From the NCBI GenBank assembly GCA_020161575.1, contig JAIUNR010000001.1:583798-647797 (forward strand): 64,000 nucleotides of DNA, given 5' to 3'. The translations under genes were made by a program, and so were the position numbers. The notes under the pieces are model-generated. The model was given only the letters and a program-made list of their open reading frames with translations, had not been told where the DNA came from and searched no databases. Position 1 is the stretch's first letter, and the number at the start of each line of letters is the position of its first letter. Shown piece after piece: positions 25,178-34,792 of the stretch. This stretch comes from Pseudomonadota bacterium (GTDB lineage: Bacteria > Pseudomonadota > Alphaproteobacteria > Rhizobiales > Beijerinckiaceae).

Positions 25178-28000
25178 ATGGACAAGACTTTCGACCCGCA
25201 ATCGATCGAAACCCGCGTGAATGCGGAATGGGAGAAATCGGGCGCGTTCAGGGCTGGCGCGCCCGGACGTGGCAACGCGGAAGCCTTCACCATTGTCATC
25301 CCGCCGCCGAATGTCACCGGCTCGCTGCATATGGGCCATGCGCTCAACAACACGTTGCAGGATGTCCTTTGCCGCTACTGGCGCATGAAGGGCAAGGATG
25401 TGCTCTGGCAGCCGGGCACCGATCACGCCGGCATCGCCACGCAGATGGTGGTCGAGCGCCAGATGGCCGAGCGCAAGGAGCCGGATCGCCACGTGATTGG
25501 CCGCGACAAATTCCTCGACAAGATCTGGACCTGGAAGGAAGAAAGCGGCGGCACCATCGTCAACCAGCTCAAGCGGCTCGGCGCTTCGTGCGATTGGTCG
25601 CGCGAGCGCTTCACCATGGGCAATCGCGCGGATGGCGAGAGCGGCCAGATGCAGCGGGCCGTGATCGCCTTCTTCAACGCGCTCAACGACAAGGGCCTGC
25701 TCTACAAGGCCAAGCGCCTCGTCAACTGGGACCCCAAGCTGCTGACCGCGATCTCGGATCTCGAGGTCGAGCAGAAGGAGGTCAAGGGCAGCTTTGCGTG
25801 GGCCAGGGGAGAACTGGACAAGGAAGGAAACCCGAAGCCTTTCGATGCTGCGGCGCTCGGCAAGCTCCTGGAGCGCGAGCCGGGCGGGCATCTCTACTAT
25901 TTTGATTATCCCATCGCCGGCGAGACCTACGATGCGGAAAACCCCGAGACCTATATCACCGTCGCGACCACCCGGCCGGAGACGATGCTGGGCGATACCG
26001 GCATCGCGGTGCATCCCGAAAACGAACGGCTGAAGCATCTCATCGGCAGGAAGGCGGTGCTGCCGCTGGTTGGCCGTGAGATCCCCATCGTCGCGGATGA
26101 ATATGCCGATCCCGAGAAGGGCACCGGCGCGGTGAAGATCACGCCCGCGCATGATTTCAACGATTTCGAGGTGGGCAAAAGGCGCGATCTCGCCGTCACC
26201 AACATGATGGGCCGGGAAGGGGTGATCGACCTTTCCGATGCTGCTTTCGAAGGAATCCCGGATGAAACGCGCGCGTTGCACGGCATGCCGCGCTTCAAGG
26301 CCCGCTTGCGCGTGGTCGAGATGATGGAGGCGACGAACCGTCTTCGCAAGATCGAGCCGCATCTCCAGCAGGTGCCGCATGGTGACCGCTCGGGCGTGCC
26401 GATCGAGCCCTGGCTCACCGATCAATGGTATGTCGATGTCGCCCCGCTCGCCGCGAAGGCGATGGAATGGGTGCGTGCCGGCACGGTGAAGATCCTGCCC
26501 GCCAACAAGGAAGCCGATTTCTTCCGCTGGATGGAGAATATCCAGCCCTGGTGCATCTCGCGCCAGCTCTGGTGGGGGCATCAGATTCCGGCATGGTATG
26601 GACCGGACGGCGAATACGTGATCGCCGTAAGCGAAGCCGAGGCGCGTGCGAAAGCCGATGCTAAATGGGGCGCCGGCGCCGCGATCACCCGCGATTCCGA
26701 TGTCCTCGACACCTGGTTCTCCTCGGCGCTCTGGCCGTTCTCGACGCTGGGCTGGCCGGAAGAAACGCCGGAGCTCTCGAAATACTACCCGACCTCGGTG
26801 CTGGTGACGGCGGCGGATATCCTCTTCTTCTGGGTCGCGCGCATGATGATGGCCTCGGCCGCGCTCGATCTCGAAGCGCCGTTCGAGACCGTCTATCTCC
26901 ACGGCCTCGTGCGCGACGAAAAGGGACGCAAGATGTCCAAGAGCGTCGGCAACGTGCTCGATCCGCTGGTCGTGATCGACCAGCTCGGCGCCGATGCGCT
27001 GCGCTTCACCATCGCCTCCTTCGCGGCGCAGGGGCGCGACCCCAAGATCGGCGTCAAGACCGCCGAGGGCTATCGCAATTTCTGCACCAAGCTGTGGAAC
27101 GCCTCGCGCTTCGCCGAAATGAACGAATGCCGCCGCGCCCATGGCTTCGATCCGCGCACGGTGAAGGAGCCGCTCAACATCTGGGCCATCGGCGAGGCAG
27201 ACAAGGCGCTGGCCGAGATTTCCGCCGGCATCGAGGGCTATCGCTTCAACGAGGCGGCTTTGGCCGCCTACAAGTTCACCTGGAACACCTTCTGCGATTG
27301 GTATGTGGAGCTGGCCAAGCCCGCGCTTCAGGGTGCTGATGGCGCGGCGAAGGACGAGACCCGCGCTACCACGGCCTTCCTGCTCGATCGCATCGTGACG
27401 ATGCTGCACCCGTTCATGCCCTATATTACCGAGGAGCTTTTCTCGGCCTATGCCGAACAGGCGGGCAAGCCCAACGCGAACCTGCTTTGCATGGAAGCCT
27501 GGCCGGCCCCTGTCGGCATCGAAGCGGCGCAAGCGGAAGCGGAAATCGGCTTCATCGTCGATCTCATCACCGAAATCCGCTCGGCGCGTGCCGAGATGAA
27601 CGTGCCGGTCGCGACCGTGGCGCCGCTGGCTTTCATCGCCCTCGATGGCGCGGTGAAAACGCGCGTCGAGGCTTCGGGCGAGGTGCTGCGTCGCCTCGCG
27701 CGCGTCTCCGAATTGCAGTTCCTGCCGGAAGCGCCGGCGCAGAGCGTCCAGATCGTCGTGCGCGGTGTCGTCGCATGCATCCCGCTGGCGGGGATCATCG
27801 ATTTCGCGGCCGAGAAGAAGCGCCTTTCAGGCGAGCGCGACAAGCTCGCCAAGGATATCGAGGGGACGATGAGGAAGCTCGGCAACCCGGATTTTCTGGC
27901 GCGCGCGCCGGAGGAAGTGATCGAGGAAAACCGCGAGCGCGTGGCGGAGGCCGAAGCGCGCATCGCGCGGGTTGATGAGGCGCTCAAACGGTTGGGCTGA
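25178..28000 (+). CDS. valS: Valyl-tRNA synthetase
   Basis: 940 residues. Class I signatures are PPPNVTGSLHMGHALNNTL near residue 45 (HIGH equivalent HMGH) and GRKMSKSVGNVLDPL (KMSKS). The CP1 editing insert lies between them. The C-terminal coiled-coil arm typical of ValRS (KKRLSGERDKLAKDIEGT onward) closes the protein. The ATG at 25178 fits the family start DKTFDPQSIETR; an in-frame GTG at 25169 is a close alternative, and the longer open frame to 25070 runs back through the popZ terminator. Confidence 0.96.
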   Translation: MDKTFDPQSIETRVNAEWEKSGAFRAGAPGRGNAEAFTIVIPPPNVTGSLHMGHALNNTLQDVLCRYWRMKGKDVLWQPGTDHAGIATQMVVERQMAERKEPDRHVIGRDKFLDKIWTWKEESGGTIVNQLKRLGASCDWSRERFTMGNRADGESGQMQRAVIAFFNALNDKGLLYKAKRLVNWDPKLLTAISDLEVEQKEVKGSFAWARGELDKEGNPKPFDAAALGKLLEREPGGHLYYFDYPIAGETYDAENPETYITVATTRPETMLGDTGIAVHPENERLKHLIGRKAVLPLVGREIPIVADEYADPEKGTGAVKITPAHDFNDFEVGKRRDLAVTNMMGREGVIDLSDAAFEGIPDETRALHGMPRFKARLRVVEMMEATNRLRKIEPHLQQVPHGDRSGVPIEPWLTDQWYVDVAPLAAKAMEWVRAGTVKILPANKEADFFRWMENIQPWCISRQLWWGHQIPAWYGPDGEYVIAVSEAEARAKADAKWGAGAAITRDSDVLDTWFSSALWPFSTLGWPEETPELSKYYPTSVLVTAADILFFWVARMMMASAALDLEAPFETVYLHGLVRDEKGRKMSKSVGNVLDPLVVIDQLGADALRFTIASFAAQGRDPKIGVKTAEGYRNFCTKLWNASRFAEMNECRRAHGFDPRTVKEPLNIWAIGEADKALAEISAGIEGYRFNEAALAAYKFTWNTFCDWYVELAKPALQGADGAAKDETRATTAFLLDRIVTMLHPFMPYITEELFSAYAEQAGKPNANLLCMEAWPAPVGIEAAQAEAEIGFIVDLITEIRSARAEMNVPVATVAPLAFIALDGAVKTRVEASGEVLRRLARVSELQFLPEAPAQSVQIVVRGVVACIPLAGIIDFAAEKKRLSGERDKLAKDIEGTMRKLGNPDFLARAPEEVIEENRERVAEAEARIARVDEALKRLG

Positions 28001-28028
28001 TACAAAAATTGTTAAGAATCGTGGCTAG

Positions 28029-28049
28029 TCTCCTCGCGCGCCGAGGAGA
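28029..28049 (+). promoter_or_regulatory. Perfect 8-bp hairpin covering the phoD ribosome-binding site
   Basis: TCTCCTCG (28029-28036) and CGAGGAGA (28042-28049) are exact complements around CGCGC. The Shine-Dalgarno GAGGAG (28043-28048) lies wholly in the right arm, six bases before the ATG at 28055. There is no T-run, so it is not a good valS terminator. Confidence 0.5.
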
Positions 28050-28054
28050 ATCCC

Positions 28055-29662
28055 ATGCCGCTTTTCACGCCGATCGATATCGCCCGTTTCATCAATCCCG
28101 ATAGGCGGGAGGTTATCCGGACCCTGGGGCTTGGCGCAGGGTTCTTTCTGACGGAAAGCACGGTTTCGCAGCATCTCTGGGCCAAGCCTTTCTTCAAGGC
28201 GGACCCGTTTTCGCTCGGTGTCGCTTCCGGCGATCCGGCGGCGGATGGCTTCGTCATCTGGACCCGCCTCGCGCCGGCACCGCTGAAGACTGCGGGCGGA
28301 ATGCCGCCCGTCGCTGTAGAGGTCGCCTGGGAGCTGGCTGCCGACGAGGCTTTCCTCAAGCCTGTCCGCAGCGGCAAGGCCATTGCCAAACCGGCGATGG
28401 CACACGCGATCCATGTTGAAATCGGCGGGCTTGAGACGGGGCGTGAGTATTTCTACCGCTTCTCGATCGAGGGGATACGCTCGCCGGTTGGCCGCGCGAA
28501 GACCTTTCCCGTGCCCAGCGCGGCGGCTTCGATCCGCTTCGTTTCCGCCGGGTGCCAGCGCTACGAGGACGGCTTCTTCACCGCCTGGCGCGCGATCGCG
28601 CAGGAAAGGCCGGATTTCGTCGCCCATTACGGCGATTACATCTACGAGTACAAGGCGATCAAACCGGATGCGAGCCGGCCCGTGCCCATCGCTCGCGATA
28701 TGCCGGGCATGCCGGAAAAATGCCTGACGCTGAACGATTTCCGGCAGCGCTATGCAATCTACAAGCTCGACCCCGATTTGCAGGCGGCGCACGCGGCGGC
28801 GCCCTTCCTTTCGAGTTTCGATGATCACGAGGTCGAGAATAACTGGGCGGGGTTCGACAGCGAATACGAGGGTGTTTCAAAGCGCGCCTTCGCCCTGCGG
28901 CGGGCGGCGGCCTTCCAGGCATGGTACGAGCACACGCCGCTGCGCGCCGCGCAGATGCCGAAAGGACCGGATATCCTTGCCTATCGCCGGTTCCGTCTGG
29001 GTGATCTCCTTCAGGTCGATATGCTCGATACGAGGCAATACCGGGATCCCCAGCCTTGCGGGGATGGCTGGAAATATTGCGTCGATGCGCGGGATGAACG
29101 CCGCACCATGCTTGGCAAGGCGCAGGAATCCTGGCTCTTCTCGGGGTTCGCTGGCAAGCCCGCGCGCTGGAACCTGATCGCACAGCAAGTGCCGATGATG
29201 CGCTTCGACCGCGATCCCGATTCGACGCTTGTCGAGACGCATATGGACAAGTGGGACGGCGCCGAGGCAGCGCGCAAACGCCTTTTCGACGCGGCGAAAG
29301 AAGCAAAGCTCGCCAACCTGGTGGTTCTCGCCGGCGATGTGCATCACAATCGCGCGGCGGAGCTGAAGGTGAATTTCGACGATCCCGCTTCGGCCAATAT
29401 CGGGGTGGAATTTGTTGCGACGTCGATTTCCTCGGGAGGAGATGGAGAGGCCCAACCCAAATCGACGTCGAAGCTGATGCAGGCGAATCCGCATCTCAAA
29501 TTCTTCAACGCCCAGCGTGGCTATGTCGCGCATACGCTTGATGCCGCGCGCTGGCGGGCAGATTACAGGGTGCTCGACAAGGTCAGCACGAAAGACGGCG
29601 CCGCTTCCACACGCGCTTCCTTCGTCGTGGAGAGCGGAAAGCCCGTGCTGGAAAAGGCATGA
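28055..29662 (+). CDS. phoD: PhoD-family alkaline phosphatase/phosphodiesterase
   Basis: 535 residues. The N-terminus contains NPDRREVIRTLGLGAGFF, a twin-arginine-like signal. PFSLGVASGDPAADGFVIWT is the usual PhoD N-terminal domain. Metal-site elements follow: FVSAGCQRYEDGFFTAW, FVAHYGDYIYEY, SSFDDHEVENNWAG and VVLAGDVHHNRAAEL. These enzymes release phosphate from mono- and diesters in the periplasm using Fe and Ca. A hairpin (28029-28049) covers the ribosome-binding site. I see no Pho box that I can support. Confidence 0.92.
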   Translation: MPLFTPIDIARFINPDRREVIRTLGLGAGFFLTESTVSQHLWAKPFFKADPFSLGVASGDPAADGFVIWTRLAPAPLKTAGGMPPVAVEVAWELAADEAFLKPVRSGKAIAKPAMAHAIHVEIGGLETGREYFYRFSIEGIRSPVGRAKTFPVPSAAASIRFVSAGCQRYEDGFFTAWRAIAQERPDFVAHYGDYIYEYKAIKPDASRPVPIARDMPGMPEKCLTLNDFRQRYAIYKLDPDLQAAHAAAPFLSSFDDHEVENNWAGFDSEYEGVSKRAFALRRAAAFQAWYEHTPLRAAQMPKGPDILAYRRFRLGDLLQVDMLDTRQYRDPQPCGDGWKYCVDARDERRTMLGKAQESWLFSGFAGKPARWNLIAQQVPMMRFDRDPDSTLVETHMDKWDGAEAARKRLFDAAKEAKLANLVVLAGDVHHNRAAELKVNFDDPASANIGVEFVATSISSGGDGEAQPKSTSKLMQANPHLKFFNAQRGYVAHTLDAARWRADYRVLDKVSTKDGAASTRASFVVESGKPVLEKA

Positions 29663-29961
29663 GGCTGCGGATGCCCGCGCCCGTTCTGTGGCTCTTGGGC
29701 AACATTTGTTATGATTCCAATCTGATGGGTGAGGTGCAGAAAAAAACGCCGCTTTTGCGCCACAAAGGCGCGCCCAAGTCACATTCTGCTAACGTCCTTG
29801 GATGATTGGTCTTTCCTGTGATTGGACGCCGCGCTTGCTGATGACAGGGGCTTGCCTGGCAAGCAGCCTGGCGCATTGAGAGGGGTGGCGCTCTGTGGCA
29901 CTTCTGGGCGCTTGAAATCGCACGAATGACGCCATGCGTCGGGGATGAAAAGGGTAGGGAT
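29663..29961. other. Intergenic interval before ilvD
   Basis: About 300 bp with no gene that I can support. It holds a short inverted repeat GCTTGCCTGGCAAGC (29849-29863) and an A-run with hairpin potential near 29737-29770, but no clear terminator for phoD and no leader peptide with branched-chain codons of the ilv attenuator type. Confidence 0.5.
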
Positions 29962-31692
29962 ATGGATCATCGCGTTTACGACAAGAAGAGGTTGCCGAGC
30001 CGTCACGTGACGGAAGGCCCGGAACGGGCGCCGCACCGCTCCTATCTCTACGCGATGGGCCTCACGACCTCCCAGATTCACCAGCCGCTGGTTGGCGTCG
30101 CTTCGTGCTGGAACGAAGCCGCCCCGTGCAATATCGCGCTGATGCGTCAGGCACAGGCGGTGAAGAAGGGCGTTGCCGCCGCGAATGGCACGCCACGCGA
30201 ATTCTGCACCATCACCGTGACTGATGGCATCGCGATGGGCCATCAGGGCATGAAATCCTCGCTCGTCTCGCGCGATGTGATCGCGGATTCGGTCGAACTC
30301 ACGATGCGCGGCCATTCCTATGACGCGCTGGTCGGGCTTGCCGGCTGCGACAAATCCCTGCCGGGCATGATGATGGCGATGGTGCGCCTCAACGTGCCTT
30401 CCATCTTCATCTATGGCGGCTCGATCCTGCCGGGCACCTTCAAGGGCAAGCCCGTCACCGTGCAGGACGTGTTCGAGGCCGTGGGCAAGCATTCCGTCGG
30501 CGCGATGTCGGACGGTGATCTCGATGAGCTTGAAAAGGCGGCCTGCCCTTCGGCTGGTGCCTGCGGCGCGCAGTTCACCGCCAACACGATGGCGACCGTC
30601 TCCGAGGCGATCGGCCTGGCGCTGCCCTATTCGGCCGGTGCGCCGGCGCCTTACGAGATCCGCGATCAATTCTGCATGACCGCGGGCGAGATGATCATGG
30701 AGCTGATCGCGCGTAATATCCGCCCGCGCGACATCGTCACCCGCAAGGCGCTGGAAAACGCCGCGACCGTGGTGGCGGCTTCCGGCGGCTCCACCAATGC
30801 CGCGCTGCATCTGCCGGCGATCGCGCATGAATGCGGCATCAAGTTCGACCTCTTCGATGTGGCCGAAATCTTCCGCAAGACTCCCTATATCGCGGACCTG
30901 AAGCCCGGCGGGCGCTATGTCGCGAAGGACATGTTCGAGGTTGGCGGCATCCCGCTGCTCATGAAGACCCTGCTCGATCACGGCTTCATGCATGGCGATT
31001 GCATGACCGTGACCGGCCGGACCATGGCGGAAAACCTCGCAAACGTGAAATGGAACGACGAGCAGGATGTGGTGCGCCCCGCGAACAAGCCGCTCTCGCC
31101 CAATGGCGGTGTTGTGGAGCTGCGCGGCAATCTCGCGCCTGAAGGGGCGATCGTGAAGATCGCCGGCATGGCCGAGGATCGGTTGAAATTCTCCGGCCCG
31201 GCGCGCTGCTTCGATAATGAGGAAGCCTGTTTCGAGGCCGTCACCAAGCGCCAGTACAAGGAAGGCGATGTGTTCGTCATCCGCTATGAGGGGCCGCGCG
31301 GCGGGCCGGGCATGCGCGAGATGCTGGCGACCACCGCCGCGCTTTATGGCCAGGGCATGGGCGACAAGGTGGCGCTGATCACCGATGGCCGTTTCTCCGG
31401 CGCGACACGCGGCTTCTGCGTCGGCCATGTCGGCCCCGAAGCGGCGGTCTGCGGCCCGATCGCACTTCTTCAGGATGGCGACATCATTGATCTCGATGCG
31501 ATCACGGGAACGCTGCAAGTCCGCCTTACGGACGCCCAACTTGAAGCGCGTCGTAAGGACTGGAAGCCGCGGGAGACCGATTATGCCTCCGGCGCGCTGT
31601 GGAAATACGCCCAGATCGTGGGTTCCGCGCGCGATGGCGCCGTGACTCATCCGGGCGGAAAGGCCGAGAAGCACTGCTATGCAGATATCTGA
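29962..31692 (+). CDS. ilvD: Dihydroxy-acid dehydratase
   Basis: 576 residues. Cysteines for the iron-sulfur cluster are in place: [28 protein letters not shown] and [16 protein letters not shown]. Substrate and metal elements [20 protein letters not shown] and [19 protein letters not shown] are also intact. It makes the 2-oxo acid precursors of valine, isoleucine and pantothenate. The ATG at 29962 follows AGGGTAGGGA at close spacing; an open extension to 29926 lacks family sequence. The ExoR-like gene overlaps its 3' end by 14 bp. Confidence 0.96.
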   Translation: MDHRVYDKKRLPSRHVTEGPERAPHRSYLYAMGLTTSQIHQPLVGVASCWNEAAPCNIALMRQAQAVKKGVAAANGTPREFCTITVTDGIAMGHQGMKSSLVSRDVIADSVELTMRGHSYDALVGLAGCDKSLPGMMMAMVRLNVPSIFIYGGSILPGTFKGKPVTVQDVFEAVGKHSVGAMSDGDLDELEKAACPSAGACGAQFTANTMATVSEAIGLALPYSAGAPAPYEIRDQFCMTAGEMIMELIARNIRPRDIVTRKALENAATVVAASGGSTNAALHLPAIAHECGIKFDLFDVAEIFRKTPYIADLKPGGRYVAKDMFEVGGIPLLMKTLLDHGFMHGDCMTVTGRTMAENLANVKWNDEQDVVRPANKPLSPNGGVVELRGNLAPEGAIVKIAGMAEDRLKFSGPARCFDNEEACFEAVTKRQYKEGDVFVIRYEGPRGGPGMREMLATTAALYGQGMGDKVALITDGRFSGATRGFCVGHVGPEAAVCGPIALLQDGDIIDLDAITGTLQVRLTDAQLEARRKDWKPRETDYASGALWKYAQIVGSARDGAVTHPGGKAEKHCYADI

Positions 31693-32542
31693 GCGAATTC
31701 GCCGACCGATCGGGCACGACCTGTTCCTCGCCCTGGGCCTGCTTCTGGCAGCGCTCACGGCGCCGGGCTTCGGTTTTATGGGCAAGGCCCGTGCCTTTGA
31801 TGTCAAGGAAACCCCGCCCCAGCCGGTGGAGAAGGGGACCCTTTTCAAATCGGTTGGCGATTCGCTGCGCGCGGGCATCCGCGCGCTCTCAAGCGGCGAC
31901 CCCGGCTCGGCTGTTGAGCCGCTCACCTTTGCGGCGCGTGAGGGCAATCTCGCGGCGCAATGGAAGCTGGGGCGCATGTATGCCGAAGGCGAGGGCGTTC
32001 GCCGCGACGATTACAAGGCCTATCAGAGCTTCAAGCAGATCGTCGATAACCGCCCGGACGAGAGCCCCGATTCCCCCAATGCGCGGCTGGTGGCGCAGGC
32101 TTTCGTCGCACTCGGCACCTACCATCTCTCCGGCATTCCAAGCCGCGTGAAGCGGGAGCCCGCGCGCGCCGCCGAAATGTTTCACTACGCGGCGGCCTTC
32201 TACAACGATGCCGACGGGCAATATCACCTCGGGCGCCTCCTCGCGGAAGGGATGAGTGGGCCCAAGGATCTCCAGCAGGCCGCGCGCTGGTTCAACCTCG
32301 CTGCGGAGCAGGGGCATGTCCAGGCCCAGGCGCGGCTCGGCCAGTTGCTCTTCAACGGGGATGGCGTCCCCCGGCAGGCCCCGCGCGGGCTGATGTGGAT
32401 GCAGATCGCCACCGTTCATGCTGATCCAGCCCGCGATGTCTGGATCATCGAGCTGAACGAACGTGCCCGCGAACTCGCAAGCGAGGATGAACGCAAGATC
32501 GCCGATTCTTTCGTCAGGAAGCGTCTGGGCGCCGGGCGCTGA
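31679..32542 (+). CDS. exoR: Periplasmic Sel1-repeat protein, probable ExoR orthologue
   Basis: 287 residues. A signal peptide covers about residues 1-39 and mature sequence begins AFDVKETPPQPVEKGTLFKS, close to what I recall of ExoR. Sel1-type repeats follow: AREGNLAAQWKLGRMYAEGE, then DADGQYHLGRLLAEGMSG, then AAEQGHVQAQARLGQLLFNG. In rhizobia ExoR is a periplasmic repressor of the ExoS-ChvI two-component system, which controls exopolysaccharide, motility and acid response. The gene overlaps ilvD by 14 bp, so it may be translated from ilvD mRNA. Orthology is inferred from layout and partial recall of the family. Confidence 0.75.
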   Translation: MQISERIRRPIGHDLFLALGLLLAALTAPGFGFMGKARAFDVKETPPQPVEKGTLFKSVGDSLRAGIRALSSGDPGSAVEPLTFAAREGNLAAQWKLGRMYAEGEGVRRDDYKAYQSFKQIVDNRPDESPDSPNARLVAQAFVALGTYHLSGIPSRVKREPARAAEMFHYAAAFYNDADGQYHLGRLLAEGMSGPKDLQQAARWFNLAAEQGHVQAQARLGQLLFNGDGVPRQAPRGLMWMQIATVHADPARDVWIIELNERARELASEDERKIADSFVRKRLGAGR

Positions 32543-32677
32543 GCAAAGCTGGCTTTTCCGCCTGAAATGCGCGATCCTGCCCCGAGGCAGGGGGATCGGC
32601 GCAATGTGCCGCCGCGCACATCGAGGCGCGCGGCATCATGGCTATTCTCCAGGCCAGATCATGCCGGAGGAATTTCC

Positions 32678-33631
32678 GTGAGAACGCCGCCCGTTTTTGC
32701 CGCAAAGCGCCCGCCGCGAGTGTTGCTTGCAGCTTTGGGTGTTTTTCTGCTGGCCTTTTCCTCCGAAGCTGCTGAGCCGATTGGACAATCGGAGAAAATC
32801 GAGAATCGGGTTTCCGGCCTTGTCGAGAACAATACGCGCGTTCTGGCCGTACCGGATCCAGTGCATCGCGAGGAAATCATCCGCACGGAAACGAAGGCGC
32901 AGGCGCATTTACGCCTCAAGGACGAGAGCGATCTTCGTCTTGGCCCCGATGCCAGCCTGAAACTTGATGCGACCGTGTTCTCCGGCAAACCGGGCGCCGC
33001 GATGGAACTTGCGCGCGGGACGATGCGCTTCGTCTCCGGCAACGGGCCGAAGGGGAGCTATCTCATCAGGACGCCGGTGGCCACGGTGGGCCTGCGCGGC
33101 ACGACGGTCGAGGTGACGATTCGCAACAACCGCACCTATGTCTCGCTGCATGAGGGCGCCGCGCAGATCTGCACCCGCTCCGGCCGCTGCATGGACCTCA
33201 CCGACGCTTGTACTTTCCTTTCGGTCGATAGTCGCGGCGTGACGCTGCCGCAGCCGCTGAACCGGCGCACGCCGAGCTTTTCCGGCCAATGCACGGGCGA
33301 TTTCTGCGTGCAGGACCGCTGCTCGCAACAGCTTTCCAATACGAATCCGGCGCCGCCGGCCGCCACCCCCCGTACGCCGCGCCCACCCAAGGCCAATCCG
33401 CCGCGGCAGAACCCGCCGAAGAAGCGCCCGCCGCGCGCGAGCCGCCTCGCGGATGACGAATATGACGTGGATGAACCGGTGCTGATCGGGCCGCGCCATG
33501 CACCGCCGCCGATCTTCGTGCCGATCCCTGGTTTCACGATCGGCCCCGTGATCGGACCCGGAAGGGGGCCGCGCATGCCCGGCAGCCCGAATTACCCAAC
33601 GCGCATTCCCGGCAAGCGCGGGCTCTTCTGA
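32678..33631 (+). CDS. Secreted FecR-domain protein with proline-rich tail
   Basis: 317 residues from a GTG at 32678, with CGGAGGA seven bases upstream. Signal peptide at about 1-32 (LLAALGVFLLAFSSEAAEP). The FecR domain covers about 40-185: RTETKAQAHLRLKDESDLRL, then ATVGLRGTTVEVTIRNNRTYVSL. Several cysteines follow (QICTRSGRCMDLTDAC and QCTGDFCVQDRC), then about 100 residues rich in Pro, Arg and Gly. No sigma factor or receptor gene is near and there is no N-terminal anti-sigma segment, so it is not a classic FecR regulator. It ends one base from xth. Confidence 0.8.
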   Translation: MRTPPVFAAKRPPRVLLAALGVFLLAFSSEAAEPIGQSEKIENRVSGLVENNTRVLAVPDPVHREEIIRTETKAQAHLRLKDESDLRLGPDASLKLDATVFSGKPGAAMELARGTMRFVSGNGPKGSYLIRTPVATVGLRGTTVEVTIRNNRTYVSLHEGAAQICTRSGRCMDLTDACTFLSVDSRGVTLPQPLNRRTPSFSGQCTGDFCVQDRCSQQLSNTNPAPPAATPRTPRPPKANPPRQNPPKKRPPRASRLADDEYDVDEPVLIGPRHAPPPIFVPIPGFTIGPVIGPGRGPRMPGSPNYPTRIPGKRGLF

Positions 33632-33632
33632 G

Positions 33633-34409
33633 CTACCCCAGCCGGCACCAGACAGGCACATGATCGGAGGGTTTCTCCTCAGCTCTCAGATCCTTGTCGA
33701 TGCCGGTTTCCTTGAGCGCATCGGCCGCGCGCGGCGAGAGCAGCAGGTGGTCGATGCGGATGCCGTTGTTGCGCTGCCAGGCGCCGGCCTGATAATCCCA
33801 GAAGGTATAGAGCCCGGCGGCATCGCTCTGCGCGCGGATCGCATCCGTGAAGCCGAGGTTGAGGAGACGGCGATAGGCCGCGCGGCTTTCGGGCAGGAAG
33901 AGCGCGTCGCTCACCCAAGCCTCTGGGAATTTCACGTCGCGCGGTTCGGGGATGATGTTGTAATCGCCGGCGATGACGAGCTTTTCCTCGTGTTTCAGCA
34001 GGGCCTCGGCATGGGCGGTCAGCGCCTTCATGAAGGCGAGCTTGTAATCGTATTTCGGGCCGGGCGCCGGATTGCCGTTGGGGAAATAGATCCCGCAGAC
34101 CCGGATCGCCTCGCCGGGAACCGAAACCACCGCCTCGATATAGCGCGCCTGTTCATCCTCGAAGCCGGGCAGGCCGCGATGTTCGATCTCCATCGGGTGT
34201 CTGGAGAGGATTGCGACGCCGTTGAAGGTCTTTTGGCCGTGCGTGGCGACGTTGTAGCCCAATGCCTCGATCTCGGCGCGCGGGAAGGCGTCGTCGACGC
34301 ATTTCAGCTCCTGAAGGCACACGATATCCGGCGCGCGGGCCTGCAGCCAGCGGGTGAGATGCTCGATGCGCTGGCGGACGGAATTGACGTTGAAGGTCGC
34401 GATGATCAT
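33633..34409 (-). CDS. xth: Exodeoxyribonuclease III
   Basis: 258 residues of the EEP nuclease superfamily. Metal and catalytic positions are IATFNVNSVRQR, Glu34 in CLQELKC, GDYNIIPEPRDV and the C-terminal SDHVPVW histidine motif. It acts as an AP endonuclease and 3' exonuclease in base-excision repair. The gene converges on the FecR-domain gene with no spacer. A REP-like palindrome lies upstream at 34446. Confidence 0.95.
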   Translation of the reverse strand: MIIATFNVNSVRQRIEHLTRWLQARAPDIVCLQELKCVDDAFPRAEIEALGYNVATHGQKTFNGVAILSRHPMEIEHRGLPGFEDEQARYIEAVVSVPGEAIRVCGIYFPNGNPAPGPKYDYKLAFMKALTAHAEALLKHEEKLVIAGDYNIIPEPRDVKFPEAWVSDALFLPESRAAYRRLLNLGFTDAIRAQSDAAGLYTFWDYQAGAWQRNNGIRIDHLLLSPRAADALKETGIDKDLRAEEKPSDHVPVWCRLG

Positions 34410-34445
34410 GGGGTGAGATTAGCGGGCCGAGGCCGTTGGCACCAC

Positions 34446-34481
34446 CGTCATGGCCGGGCTTGGCCCGGCCATCCACGACTT
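34446..34481 (+). repeat. REP-like palindrome R1
   Basis: Core ATGGCCGGGC-TTG-GCCCGGCCAT (10-bp arms, 34450-34472), flanked by CGTC on the left and CCACGACTT on the right. It overlaps the stop codon of the GIY-YIG gene and is in the same orientation as R2. Confidence 0.88.
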
Positions 34482-34764
34482 ACACAAGCGTTTCATAAAG
34501 ATCCGTCCAATCGGGATTTTCCGCCATGATCAGCCGCACCTTCCACGCGCGGGGCCATTTCTTGATCGCGCTTTCGCGCTGGATGGCATCACGGATATCC
34601 TCGAGATGCTCAAACCAGACAAGGCGCCTGAGGCCATAGCGCTTGGTGAAGCCGGGGATCAGCCCTTCGCGGTGTTCATGGGCGCGGCGGGCAATGTCAT
34701 TGGTGACGCCGCAATAGAGCGTGCCGTTGGGGCGGTTCGACATGAGATAGACATAGCCGCCCAT
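34480..34764 (-). CDS. GIY-YIG domain nuclease-like protein
   Basis: 94 residues, a bare GIY-YIG domain of the UPF0213 type: GGYVYLMSNRPNGTLYCGVT at the start, Arg26/Arg27 in NDIARRAHEH, and the catalytic Glu64 in IQRESAIKKW. The members of this family are small nuclease-fold proteins without established roles. The gene is bracketed by two direct copies of a REP-like palindrome (34446 and 34793), with two more copies beyond, which makes a small repeat-gene unit of about 380 bp. A repeat overlaps its stop codon. Confidence 0.88.
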   Translation of the reverse strand: MGGYVYLMSNRPNGTLYCGVTNDIARRAHEHREGLIPGFTKRYGLRRLVWFEHLEDIRDAIQRESAIKKWPRAWKVRLIMAENPDWTDLYETLV

Positions 34765-34792
34765 CTGCGCCTCGCCGGATTGGACTTTTCTG

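Noticed and set aside
25118-27532. 804-codon open frame antisense to valS
   Set aside because: Same cause: GC-rich third positions remove stops on the opposite strand. No recognisable protein and no ribosome-binding site.
29779-31977. 732-codon open frame antisense to ilvD
   Set aside because: Composition artefact opposite a certain core gene; it also runs past the gene ends without a plausible start.
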